A DNA stretch of 7,613 nucleotides from Gammaproteobacteria bacterium (GCA_018222695.1 JAAEZV010000076.1:1-7613); one strand, 5' to 3'. Positions 1-7,031 are shown, counted from the first letter of the stretch. Program-made: numbers and translations. Notes: generated by a model not told the origin, from the letters alone.

Positions 1-591
1 CTTGGCCATTATTGCTGAGAACAACGCGCTGTTCAGCCAGTTTTCCAGCCATTGCTGGACGTGGGGGTAGGGCGCCTGCTGCCACCACGAGGGGTCAACG
101 CCTGCGAACTGCCGAACAAACGGAAACAATGCCACATCAACGGCATTGGCAGCCTCACCACCCACCCAGTCAGAGCCCGACAGCTGATCTTCCAATCTCT
201 GAATAAAAGCCTCCGCGTTTTTGCGGTAGTCCTCAGCGCTGTGCTCGGGATAACGCTCAGCGTATTTGTAGCGGTCCAGCCAGTGTTTGAAGTCGCCATC
301 GCATGCACTGATCCAGTCCGATTCGAGCGCCTCACCTTCGAGCCAGTTGAGTGGGTCGCGGTACTCGAGCGCCCACTGCATGACATCTAGGCTTTCTTCC
401 ACGACCTGGCCGTTTGAGAGCACGAGCACGGGCACCGTGGCCTTGTGCGACGCCGCGAGCAGTTCGGCGGGTTTGTCCTTGAGCAGTACCTCCCTGAGCA
501 TCACTTCCGCGCCCGATGCGGCCAGTGCCATCCGTGCCCGCATGGCATAGGGGCAACGCCGGAATGAATACAGAATGGGCAGGTCGGACAT
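1..591 (-). CDS. Glutathione S-transferase family protein (3' end cut by window edge)
   Basis: Cytosolic thioredoxin-fold transferase expected to use glutathione for conjugation or thiol reduction; the substrate is unknown. Read from ATG 591-589, the frame stays open for 197 codons to the left edge. The N-terminus reads MSDLPILYSFRRCPYAMRAR: a beta strand followed by a glutaredoxin-like CPYA at residues 13-16, giving a likely active-site Cys13. Pro54 in TVPVL is the expected cis-proline, and Glu66-Ser67 is the usual glutathione gamma-glutamyl binding pair. The all-helical C-terminal domain starts near residue 90 and contains a DRYKYAERYPE stretch (106-116) and an AVDVALFPFVRQF helix (150-162). 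Family members usually have about 210-220 residues, so perhaps 15-25 are missing. The Shine-Dalgarno is weak (GGTAAG-like, just upstream). It is divergent from the SDR gene across 122 bases. Family call is sure; specific role is not. Confidence 0.9.
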   Translation of the reverse strand, partial: MSDLPILYSFRRCPYAMRARMALAASGAEVMLREVLLKDKPAELLAASHKATVPVLVLSNGQVVEESLDVMQWALEYRDPLNWLEGEALESDWISACDGDFKHWLDRYKYAERYPEHSAEDYRKNAEAFIQRLEDQLSGSDWVGGEAANAVDVALFPFVRQFAGVDPSWWQQAPYPHVQQWLENWLNSALFSAIMAK

Positions 592-713
592 CCGCTTACC
601 ATAGCTTGGCGCCGGCTCCTGAACCAGCGCAGCATCCGCGCAGAAAATCCCCCCAAGGCCCGCGACTTTAGTACTATCCGGAGTCCTAACTTGACAATAA
701 ACGGGGACAGATC
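592..713. promoter_or_regulatory. Divergent intergenic region between GST and SDR genes
   Basis: This 122-base gap must hold leftward control signals for the GST gene and probably rightward ones for the SDR gene, but no strong promoter is visible. Leftward, TTGTCA (692-697) and TACTAA (668-673) have an 18-base spacer; the -35 is good and the -10 is poor. Rightward, TACTAT (672-677) could be a -10, but a run of C sits where its -35 should be. A GGGGAC Shine-Dalgarno at 703-708 serves the SDR start at 714. No operator-like palindrome of useful length was seen. Confidence 0.35.
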
Positions 714-1514
714 ATGGGACGATTGGCAGGCAAAGTGGCATACGTGTTGGGCGCAGCCGGGCGCGGCAACATGGGCCAAGTGATTGCGCAGCGCTTCGCC
801 GAAGAGGGCGCCACCGTGGCGGTTGGTGGCCGAAAAGCCGAAGAGCTTGAGTGGCTTGCGGGAGAGATCGGCGGTATGGCTGTGACCTGCGACATCACCA
901 AGATGGAAGACATCAAGTCGTCCATCGGCGCCATTATGGACGCGCACGGCAAAATCGACATCGCGGTGAATGCCACGGGTCTTGGTTTGCTTGCTCAGTT
1001 TGAGGAAACCACTGAGGACGAGCTGAACATGATGATGGACCTGCAGTTCAAAGGGCCTTATCAGTGGATGCAGGTATTGGTCGGCGTGATGTCTGATCCG
1101 TCTTCCATCATCCAGATTTCCTCTGCGACCGCGACCATTCTGGTGGGTAACCACCACGCCTACATTGGTACCAAGGCCGGTATCGACCACGTGGTGCGTG
1201 GCGTTGCAGACGAGTACGGCGCCAAGGGCATCCGCGTGAACTCGATCTCACCCGGTTTGACCGCCTCCCCCATGGCCGCGCCACATCTTGAAACCCCCGG
1301 CTTGCTGGAGGCTTTCCTCAAGAACTATCCACTGGGCCGATTGAATACATCTGAAGATATCGCCGCCGCTGCGGTCTTCCTCGGCAGCGACGAGTGCTAC
1401 ATGACGGGCCAGAACCTGCAAGTGAACGGGGGTTTGACCTTGCGCCGCAACCCGCTGCCCTCGGAAATCGAGGAGTCGGTGATGGCTGCTATGGCGGCCG
1501 CGCAGGCGGGGTAA
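714..1514 (+). CDS. SDR family NAD(P)-dependent oxidoreductase
   Basis: Cytosolic classical short-chain dehydrogenase/reductase (266 residues, normal length) that should interconvert an alcohol and a ketone with NAD(P)(H). The Rossmann glycine motif is a variant, LGAAGRGNMG (12-21), in place of TGxxxGIG. Arg40 after the second beta strand hints at NADP(H). Asp60 in CDIT contacts adenine, and VNATG (85-89) replaces the usual NNAG. The catalytic residues are Ser137 in QISSA, Tyr150 and Lys154 in YIGTK. The SDR tetrad Asn position appears to be Gln111 in DLQFKG. The tail has a typical SPG (179-181) and NGG segment. The start is supported by GGGGAC, 5-7 bases upstream. It is followed by a ThuA-like gene after 109 bases, so co-transcription is possible. 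Substrate unknown; a steroid, sugar, fatty or terpenoid alcohol would all fit. Confidence 0.93.
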   Translation: MGRLAGKVAYVLGAAGRGNMGQVIAQRFAEEGATVAVGGRKAEELEWLAGEIGGMAVTCDITKMEDIKSSIGAIMDAHGKIDIAVNATGLGLLAQFEETTEDELNMMMDLQFKGPYQWMQVLVGVMSDPSSIIQISSATATILVGNHHAYIGTKAGIDHVVRGVADEYGAKGIRVNSISPGLTASPMAAPHLETPGLLEAFLKNYPLGRLNTSEDIAAAAVFLGSDECYMTGQNLQVNGGLTLRRNPLPSEIEESVMAAMAAAQAG

Positions 1515-1521
1515 GTCTCTG

Positions 1522-1550
1522 GGCGCACCCGCTTTAAGCGTGAGCGCGCC
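1522..1550 (+). other. Imperfect hairpin after the SDR gene
   Basis: An inner perfect dyad CGCTTTAAGCG (1530-1540) is flanked by GGCGC (1522-1526) and GCGCC (1546-1550), which can extend the stem across an internal bulge. It starts 7 bases after the SDR stop. No T-run follows, so it is not a clear intrinsic terminator; an attenuating or mRNA-stabilising stem is possible. Confidence 0.3.
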
Positions 1551-1623
1551 AATGCAGTTTAAGTATTGTTCGTGAGGGCGCAATGCGACGCCACTGAGCC
1601 GACAGAATAAGAGAGGACGACTG

Positions 1624-2373
1624 ATGGCAGGCAAAAGAAAAGACGTGTATCTGGTGTGTGGAGGCAAGTACCACGATTTCGACTTTGCACGACTCGAACT
1701 GCTGAAACTGCTCGCGGAGCACGATGTGGTCAGGGTCAAGGTGGCCAACGACTACAGCGACGTAGAGGCCATGTGCGAGGCAGACCTACTCGTGACCTAT
1801 ACCTGCGATGAAGTGCCGGATATGGCGGGGCAGGCGCGGCTGAAATCTTACATTGAGAATGGCGGCAAGTGGTTTGCGCTTCATGCGACAAACTCCGTTC
1901 TCGAATGGTTGAGCCACGATCCACCGTTATTACGTGCACCGCGTGATCACAAGGATTTTATGGAGGTGCTGGGTAGTCAGTTTTTGGCGCATCCGCCCAT
2001 TGAGCCGTACCGGGTCGAAATAACCAAGCCAGACCACCCTCTGGTAGAGGGTATCGAGCCTTTCGATACCACCGACGAGCTCTATTTATCGGAGTACCAC
2101 GGCGAAAACGAGATGCTGCTGCACACCAAGTGGTCGGGCACCGTTGATGCGTTTCAGGATGGTGACTGGGAGAGCGGTGACGATGAGCACGCGGTGTTCT
2201 ATTTGCGTCCCTATGGACAGGGCACGGTGCTGTACCTCACCCTCGGCCACTGTCGTTCGACCTACGACATGCAACCGTTAGTGGAGGAGTACCCAGTGCT
2301 CGAGCGTGGTAGCTGGGAAGTCCCCGCTTACTATGAGTTGCTCCGGCGCGGTATCGCCTGGGGCATCCAGTAA
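1624..2373 (+). CDS. ThuA-like domain protein
   Basis: A 249-residue single-domain protein of the ThuA-like (trehalose utilisation, class I glutamine amidotransferase-like fold) family. It has no signal peptide or membrane segment, so it is probably cytosolic. Visible family marks in order: a beta strand then GGKYHDF (13-19), in place of the usual histidine-bearing loop; DLLVTYTCDEVP (54-65); a strand ending GGKWFALHATNS (80-91) with conserved His87; LGSQFLAHPP (116-125); HPLVEGIEPFDTTDELYL (138-155), a strong ThuA signature; and YGQGTVLYLTLGH (197-209). The nucleophile-elbow cysteine of true amidotransferases is not evident, as is usual for ThuA. The start has GAGAGGA (1611-1617) at good spacing. 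In rhizobia ThuA works with the ThuB dehydrogenase on keto-disaccharides; here it sits beside an SDR, which may be its partner (inference). The reaction is not established. Confidence 0.88.
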   Translation: MAGKRKDVYLVCGGKYHDFDFARLELLKLLAEHDVVRVKVANDYSDVEAMCEADLLVTYTCDEVPDMAGQARLKSYIENGGKWFALHATNSVLEWLSHDPPLLRAPRDHKDFMEVLGSQFLAHPPIEPYRVEITKPDHPLVEGIEPFDTTDELYLSEYHGENEMLLHTKWSGTVDAFQDGDWESGDDEHAVFYLRPYGQGTVLYLTLGHCRSTYDMQPLVEEYPVLERGSWEVPAYYELLRRGIAWGIQ

Positions 2374-2380
2374 CCTGAAT

Positions 2381-2400
2381 TCCCCGGTTCAATCCGGGGA
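2381..2400 (+). other. GC-rich stem-loop after the ThuA-like gene
   Basis: TCCCCGG and CCGGGGA form a perfect 7-bp stem around a 6-base loop (2388-2393), starting 7 bases after the ThuA-like stop. No T-tract follows, so it is a poor intrinsic terminator. It may slow polymerase, protect the upstream mRNA 3' end, or help set different levels of the ThuA-like and dld messages. Confidence 0.5.
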
Positions 2401-2408
2401 CGCTCAAT

Positions 2409-2424
2409 GCGGCGCTGATGCCGC
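2409..2424 (+). other. Second small stem-loop before dld
   Basis: GCGGC and GCCGC pair over a 6-base loop (2414-2419). It lies 8 bases after the previous hairpin and ends 24 bases before the dld start. With the first hairpin it fills much of the 75-base gap. No promoter motif and no clear Shine-Dalgarno for dld can be seen here. Confidence 0.35.
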
Positions 2425-2448
2425 CTTAACTGCCGGCTGACTACACCT

Positions 2449-4137
2449 ATGGATACCCGCTGGATCGACGAACTCGCCGCAGAAGTCCCCGACACGCGGG
2501 TGCTTCGTCAGCAACACCAGATCAAACGCTTCACCACGGGCATCCGCTATGGTCAGGGCTCCGCATTGGCGGTCTTTGAGCCCGCCTCACTGCTGGCGTT
2601 CTGGAAAGTACTCAAGGCCGCGGTGGCGGCCGATTGCATTGTCATCTGCCAGGCCGCTAACACGGGCATCACTGGTGGCTCTACGCCGGATGGCGATGAG
2701 TACGACCGAGAGATCGTGATTATCAGCACCCTTAAACTCGATACCTGCCTCACGTTATGCGATGCGCAGCAGGCATTGGTCTTTGCAGGGGGCACGCTTT
2801 ATCGACTCGAGGAAATGTTAAACCCCTATGGCAAGAACCCTCATTCAGTGATCGGTTCCTCCTGTATTGGTGCCTCGGTCATCGGCGGGATCTGTAATAA
2901 CTCGGGTGGCAGCCTGGTGAAGCGGGGCCCTGCCTATACCGAGCTGGCTCTTTTTGCCCGGCTCACAGAGCAGGGCGAGCTTGAGCTGGTCAATCATCTG
3001 GGCATCGAGCTGGGTGAGACCCCTGAGGAAATGCTGGGCAACCTCGACGCGGGTCGATTTGATATAGAAGCTGCAACCCTCGACGGTGGTCTGGCCTCAG
3101 ACCCCGAGTACATTGAGCGCGTGCGCGAGATCAACGAGTCGACGCCCTCCCGATTCAATGCCGACCAGCGCCGGCTTCACGAGGCTAGCGGCAGTGCGGG
3201 TAAGCTGGCGGTGTTTGCAGTGCGGGTCGATACCTTCGACAAGCCTAAGGCGGAGCAGGTGTTTTATGTGGGCACCAATGACCCTGAGCAGCTGAACGAG
3301 ATTCGCCGGCGCCTTCTCTCTGAGTGCGCAGAGCTCCCCGAGATGGGCGAGTATATGCACCAGAGTTGGTTCGACGGCGCCGATCGCTACTGCAAAGACA
3401 CGTTCTTGCTCATCAAGTACCTCGGCACCGATTTTTTGCCGCGGCTCTTTCGCATCAAGGCAGCGTTAGATCGCTGGCTCGAGAAGATACCGGGTCTCCC
3501 CAATCGCCCCGCCGATCATCTGTTGCAGAGACTGTCACAGTGGTGGCCGGATCATTTGCCCAAACGGATGCGCGAGTATCGCCGAAGCTACGAGCACCAT
3601 CTTATCCTGGTGGGTGCAGACACGGCCATTGCTGAGATGCGGCAGGTGCTCCATGACGTCACCAGAGAGGGAGATGCCGGGGCGTTTTTCGAGTGCTCGC
3701 CCAAAGAAGGCGATGCCGCGTTGTTACATCGCATGGTCGCAGGGGGGTCCCCGGCGCGTTACAACCTGATTCACGCAAAAGAGACCAACGGCATCTTGGC
3801 GTTTGATGTGGCGCTGCCGCGTAATTATGCGAGTTGGTATGAGTTCTTGCCTGAGGATCTGCTCGATCAATTTGCGGCGCCTTACCGCGGCGGCCACTTT
3901 ATGTGTCATGTATTTCATTGGGACTTTGTGGTGAAGGCCGGGGTGGACCGGGAAGCAGTAACGGAGCGAATGATGTCTTTACTCGATGGCATCGGCGCCA
4001 AATACCCCGCTGAGCATAACGTGGGGCATTTGTATTGCGCCGAGCCCGATCACGCAGCGTTTTATCGTGAGCTGGATCCAACCAATACCTTCAATGCTGG
4101 CGTGGGCAAGATGTCCAAGTACCGGTGTTACCACTAA
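2449..4137 (+). CDS. dld: Quinone-dependent D-lactate dehydrogenase (FAD, peripheral membrane)
   Basis: Oxidises D-lactate to pyruvate and passes electrons through FAD to the respiratory quinone pool at the inner face of the cytoplasmic membrane. At 562 residues it matches Escherichia coli Dld (about 571) nearly end to end. The PCMH-type FAD domain fills the N-terminal third, with QAANTGITGGSTPDG (68-82) and the highly conserved HSVIGSSCIGASVIGGICNN (132-151), followed by RGPAYTE (159-165). The Arg/Lys-rich middle part (about 330-390) fits the membrane-binding domain of this family. Near the C-terminus, AEHNVGHLY (521-529) and DPTNTFNAGVGK (543-554) match the catalytic cap. The start aligns with the family N-terminus and an in-frame stop lies upstream at 2416-2418, but no good Shine-Dalgarno is visible. 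It follows the ThuA-like gene by 75 bases and converges on the receptor gene. No lactate permease or Lld/Dld regulator is in the window. Confidence 0.97.
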   Translation: MDTRWIDELAAEVPDTRVLRQQHQIKRFTTGIRYGQGSALAVFEPASLLAFWKVLKAAVAADCIVICQAANTGITGGSTPDGDEYDREIVIISTLKLDTCLTLCDAQQALVFAGGTLYRLEEMLNPYGKNPHSVIGSSCIGASVIGGICNNSGGSLVKRGPAYTELALFARLTEQGELELVNHLGIELGETPEEMLGNLDAGRFDIEAATLDGGLASDPEYIERVREINESTPSRFNADQRRLHEASGSAGKLAVFAVRVDTFDKPKAEQVFYVGTNDPEQLNEIRRRLLSECAELPEMGEYMHQSWFDGADRYCKDTFLLIKYLGTDFLPRLFRIKAALDRWLEKIPGLPNRPADHLLQRLSQWWPDHLPKRMREYRRSYEHHLILVGADTAIAEMRQVLHDVTREGDAGAFFECSPKEGDAALLHRMVAGGSPARYNLIHAKETNGILAFDVALPRNYASWYEFLPEDLLDQFAAPYRGGHFMCHVFHWDFVVKAGVDREAVTERMMSLLDGIGAKYPAEHNVGHLYCAEPDHAAFYRELDPTNTFNAGVGKMSKYRCYH

Positions 4138-4224
4138 ACTAGTTGCCCCGCCCAACTTATCATCCGACTGTCAATCTTTTGCTTCTTCTCGGATCAAAGC
4201 TCGATCGACTTTTCTTTGAGGCAT

Positions 4225-4248
4225 AAAAAAGGCCGGGTTGCCCCGGCC
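4225..4248 (-). terminator. Rho-independent terminator of the TonB-dependent receptor gene
   Basis: On the minus strand a perfect 7-bp stem, GGCCGGG and CCCGGCC, closes a GCAA tetraloop (GNRA type) and is followed directly by six T. It begins 21 bases past the receptor stop codon. On the plus strand the hairpin has A before it and no T after it, so it should act only on leftward transcripts; dld, arriving from the other side, has no clear intrinsic terminator of its own. Confidence 0.93.
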
Positions 4249-4269
4249 CATAAGCCACAACGCTAAAAC

Positions 4270-6837
4270 TTAGAACTTCCAGTTCACCCGCAGGCCGACT
4301 TCGCGCTTGTCCAGCGGTGAAACTGCTACGCCCTGCTTGGCAGTCAGGAAAGCAAACTGCGACGGACTGGAGAAGTCGGTCCACCGAGCGCCGGTCTGCC
4401 AGGATTCCTCGTCGGTCAGGTTCATGACGAAGAGCTCCGCCATCAGATTTTCCCACTCAAGACCGATGCGCAGGTTGAACAGGTTGTAGGAATCCAGCTT
4501 GGCGAGGTTTGACTCATCCACATAGGACTCACCCTGGTGGAACCAATCCAGACGCCAGTAGCCGCCCTGATTAAACAGTGAGAAGTCATGAGACACATAG
4601 GCGCTCATGGTGTTCTTGGGCTGGCGCGGTGTCTGATTACCAGACATCTGCGAGAAGCCAGCAATCGGTGCGACGAAGTTGAAGGTGTAGTCATCATACT
4701 CGGACTCGATGTAACTGATGTTGACACCGACTTCAGTACGATCCGTGATGGCCGCCTTACCCTCAAACTCCACACCCCAGATATCGGCATCACCCGGAAT
4801 CAGGATGTTTCTAGAGTTGAAGAACGGTATCGCATCTCCACCATCGGCAGGATAGGTGGCTTTGGGCTGACCTAGTGTGCCCTCAGGACATTGCGCGCTG
4901 CCGATGTCACCGGCGCGGCATGTCTCGTTGATCACGAATGAGGAACGGCCCTTAATGTTCTCCCAGGTCTGCATATAGACCGCGATGTTCATTTGACCGC
5001 GACCATCCCAAAAGCGCTGCTTCCAACCAAACTCGATCGCCTCCAATGTTTCGGCATCCAGTAGCTCTGAGACCGTGGAGTCTTGCGCAACATACTGTGC
5101 CTTCTCTCGTTCATCAGCCTGTGCGTAGAACGTGTTGAAGTCGCCCGCAATCTGACCCTCGGACCAGCTCGCGTAGAGCGTGGTGTTATCAGAGGGTGTC
5201 CAGCGCACAATGGCTCGCGGCAGGAAGTCGTCAAACTCCTCCTCAAGACGCGTGTCGCCGGTGCCCGCGACAGAGTTGCCCTTGATCAGGGTGTCCTCGA
5301 CGAAGCGGCCTTCGAGAATAACGGTCAGGTTGTCGGTGATATCAAAGTCGATAGAACCGAAGACTCCGGACACCTCTGCCTGGTCGGTGTTGGTCAGGTT
5401 ATTTCTGAAGATGCCCAGCGCGTTACCCGGCCGACCAATGCCCAATCCACCGATCGCTGGATCGAAGAAGCTGTACACACAGATATTGGGGTAGGCGTCC
5501 GAGTAACCAAAGGAGTCAAACGAAAAGCAGGAGGTTGCCGCGTCACCACCACTACCCGATGCGAGGAATTCTTGCTCATAGTAGCTGTAGCCGACCAACC
5601 ATCTCAGGCGCTGATCCTGCGGGCTGGTAAAACGAATTTCCCAGCTCTCGTCATCCATGTTCTGCGGGTCGCGTGACCACCAGCCCAGACGATCAGACAG
5701 GTCGAAGTCCCGGATCCAGTTCACCTCTTGCTCGTTCTTACCGTAGCTCACGTCGATGCTGTAGCCCGAATCGAACTGGTAGCCAGCAGCAATGGAGAAA
5801 CGCTCACTTTCACGCTTCATGCCGATGGAGGTCACGCCCGGGACGCCGTCGATGTTGGTCGTCGGGTCGGTCAGGTCTGACATATCGACCGGCAGAATCG
5901 TATTCGAGGAAATGATGTTGCTGCCCGGATCGACGGTCACCGAGTTGCCGTAGGGCACGGTGCCGCAAATGTAGTTCACCGGGTTAGCTACGCCTTCAGC
6001 TGAGTTGACCGTGGTGCCGGTGCAGGTGTCGTTCATGATGCCCGACACATAGCCCTGACTCGGTGCACCATCATCGTCTTCGGAGGTGCTATAGCGCATC
6101 TTCAGCTTGAAGTTATCTGTTGGCGTCCAGTTGATCACACCGTTGAAGGTTGTGGTCTCCTCGTCGCCGGTTCGGCCACCGTCTGTCGCGGTGTAGTGCC
6201 CCTCTTTATCGTAAAAGCGCCCAGATACGCTGAAAGCCAGCACATCCTTGATGATCGGCCCCTCAATCAGGCCGCTGATGTCGGTGCGACCGCGATCCGA
6301 CATGCTGGCCGTGATTTCGCCGCCAAATGCCTCGGCATTGGGGTCGCGGGTAATCAGATTGACCGCTCCACCAAAAGTGTTTCGCGCAAAGTAAGCCGAC
6401 TGGGGCCCTTTGATCACCTCGACCCGCTCAAGGTCCATGAGGCTCAGTGAGGTGCCGCCATTGAGCACGTACACACCGTCAATAAACAAGGCACCCGTTG
6501 CGAAGCTGGGCGAGAACTGGGCAGTCGTCAGGCCTCTGAACTGCAACTGCGTGTTGTAGCGACCCGGCTGCTGGTTGCCTTGATTCATGAACTGAAAGCC
6601 GGGCGTGTGCAAGGCCACGTCCTCAAGATCGCGCATGTCGGTCATCAGAATATCTTCTGCACCGAATACCGATACCGCGACAGGAATTTCCTGCAGGGAC
6701 TCGTCTCGTTTTCGAGCGGTCACCACGACTTCTTCAAGTCCCGCTGATTCCTGCGCCACGGCGACAGTACTGGGGATTACGCCGGCGACTGCGAGTGCGA
6801 CCGCCGAAGAGAGCGTGAATCGAGTACTTCTTTTCAT
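4270..6837 (-). CDS. TonB-dependent outer-membrane receptor
   Basis: Outer-membrane 22-strand barrel with an N-terminal plug, importing a scarce or large ligand with TonB-ExbBD energy. From ATG 6837-6835 it has 855 residues. Residues 1-28 are a signal peptide (MKRSTRF, hydrophobic core, likely cleavage after AVA at 26-28). A TonB-box-like EEVVVTA lies at 35-41. The plug follows (about 45-166) with FRGL (100-103), IDGVY (119-123), VEVIKGPQSAYFARNTFGG (139-157) and NLITRDP (160-166). The C-terminus, GLRVNWKF, ends in the usual aromatic Phe for barrel insertion by BAM. Six cysteines form three close pairs (272/291, 437/453, 640/650), probably loop disulfides. The frame can be extended 20 codons upstream to TTG 6897, but the later ATG has an AGAGG ribosome site and gives a normal signal peptide. 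Divergent from the MDR gene and convergent with dld. Ligand unknown: siderophore, oligosaccharide or hydrophobic compound are all possible. Confidence 0.96.
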   Translation of the reverse strand: MKRSTRFTLSSAVALAVAGVIPSTVAVAQESAGLEEVVVTARKRDESLQEIPVAVSVFGAEDILMTDMRDLEDVALHTPGFQFMNQGNQQPGRYNTQLQFRGLTTAQFSPSFATGALFIDGVYVLNGGTSLSLMDLERVEVIKGPQSAYFARNTFGGAVNLITRDPNAEAFGGEITASMSDRGRTDISGLIEGPIIKDVLAFSVSGRFYDKEGHYTATDGGRTGDEETTTFNGVINWTPTDNFKLKMRYSTSEDDDGAPSQGYVSGIMNDTCTGTTVNSAEGVANPVNYICGTVPYGNSVTVDPGSNIISSNTILPVDMSDLTDPTTNIDGVPGVTSIGMKRESERFSIAAGYQFDSGYSIDVSYGKNEQEVNWIRDFDLSDRLGWWSRDPQNMDDESWEIRFTSPQDQRLRWLVGYSYYEQEFLASGSGGDAATSCFSFDSFGYSDAYPNICVYSFFDPAIGGLGIGRPGNALGIFRNNLTNTDQAEVSGVFGSIDFDITDNLTVILEGRFVEDTLIKGNSVAGTGDTRLEEEFDDFLPRAIVRWTPSDNTTLYASWSEGQIAGDFNTFYAQADEREKAQYVAQDSTVSELLDAETLEAIEFGWKQRFWDGRGQMNIAVYMQTWENIKGRSSFVINETCRAGDIGSAQCPEGTLGQPKATYPADGGDAIPFFNSRNILIPGDADIWGVEFEGKAAITDRTEVGVNISYIESEYDDYTFNFVAPIAGFSQMSGNQTPRQPKNTMSAYVSHDFSLFNQGGYWRLDWFHQGESYVDESNLAKLDSYNLFNLRIGLEWENLMAELFVMNLTDEESWQTGARWTDFSSPSQFAFLTAKQGVAVSPLDKREVGLRVNWKF

Positions 6838-6844
6838 GAGAGTG

Positions 6845-6849
6845 CCTCT
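6845..6849 (-). promoter_or_regulatory. Ribosome binding site fixing the receptor start
   Basis: AGAGG on the minus strand lies 7 bases before ATG 6837-6835. The upstream alternative TTG at 6897 has no comparable site and would put a polar 20-residue extension before the signal peptide, so the ATG is preferred. Confidence 0.75.
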
Positions 6850-6909
6850 ATTATGTTTATCAATGGCTGAATTTGGCTTGAAAACCGATATTTCCAACTT
6901 TCGTTGAAC

Positions 6910-6915
6910 ATTTTA
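6910..6915 (-). promoter_or_regulatory. Candidate -10 element for the receptor gene
   Basis: TAAAAT on the minus strand matches five of six TATAAT positions. At 17-base spacing the -35 would fall at 6933-6938, inside the palindromic operator, and reads CTATTG, a poor match. A transcription start near 6903 would give a leader of about 66 bases. If right, a protein bound to the palindrome would block polymerase. Confidence 0.35.
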
Positions 6916-6920
6916 ATGCT

Positions 6921-6938
6921 CTATTGATATACCAATAG
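6921..6938. promoter_or_regulatory. Palindromic operator, copy 1 (receptor side)
   Basis: CTATTGATATACCAATAG is an 18-base dyad with one mismatched pair (A6927/C6932). Its left end is 84 bases upstream of the receptor ATG. Its inner TTGATATACCAA differs by one base from TTGGTATACCAA, the core of UxuR/ExuR-type GntR-family operators (recalled, not searched). A weaker copy lies 111 bases to the right. The likely role is a repressor site for the receptor promoter; the regulator is not in the window. Confidence 0.65.
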
Positions 6939-7031
6939 GCGTAAATGCGCAAGGGCAGATGTTGCCCCTAAATGAGACCGTCTGATTTCGCCGCATTGGG
7001 CTTTTTGACCGCCCCCCCCAATCGCTTTGCC

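Noticed and set aside
691..696. Perfect TTGACA resembling a -35 for the SDR gene
   Set aside because: A -10 at 17 bases would fall at 714-719, on the start codon itself, and reads ATGGGA. It cannot serve the SDR gene as annotated.
501..1190. A 229-codon open frame on the minus strand across the GST-SDR gap
   Set aside because: It overlaps the GST start and is antisense to the SDR gene, whose catalytic motifs are clear. No family features are seen, so it is a shadow frame.
4141..4157. AGTTG/CAACT dyad right after dld as a terminator
   Set aside because: The stem is only 5 bp with a 7-base loop and no T-run follows. Too weak to call.
5083..5676. A 197-codon open frame on the plus strand inside the receptor gene
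   Set aside because: It lies wholly antisense to a clear receptor coding region, has no ribosome site or recognisable domain, and reads as low-quality mixed composition. It is a shadow frame.
6849..6865. Possible third operator half-site (TTGATAAACA on the minus strand) in the receptor leader
   Set aside because: It needs a one-base deletion to fit TTGATATAACA and shows no dyad. It is likely chance in an A+T-rich leader.
6838..6897. 20-codon N-terminal extension of the receptor from TTG 6897
   Set aside because: It would put a polar stretch before a normal signal peptide. The ATG at 6837 has an AGAGG site at good spacing, while the TTG has none.
6953..6967. GGGCA/TGCCC hairpin in the receptor-MDR intergenic region
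   Set aside because: A 5-bp stem with no T-run, not placed to end a transcript or mask a start. No function can be supported.
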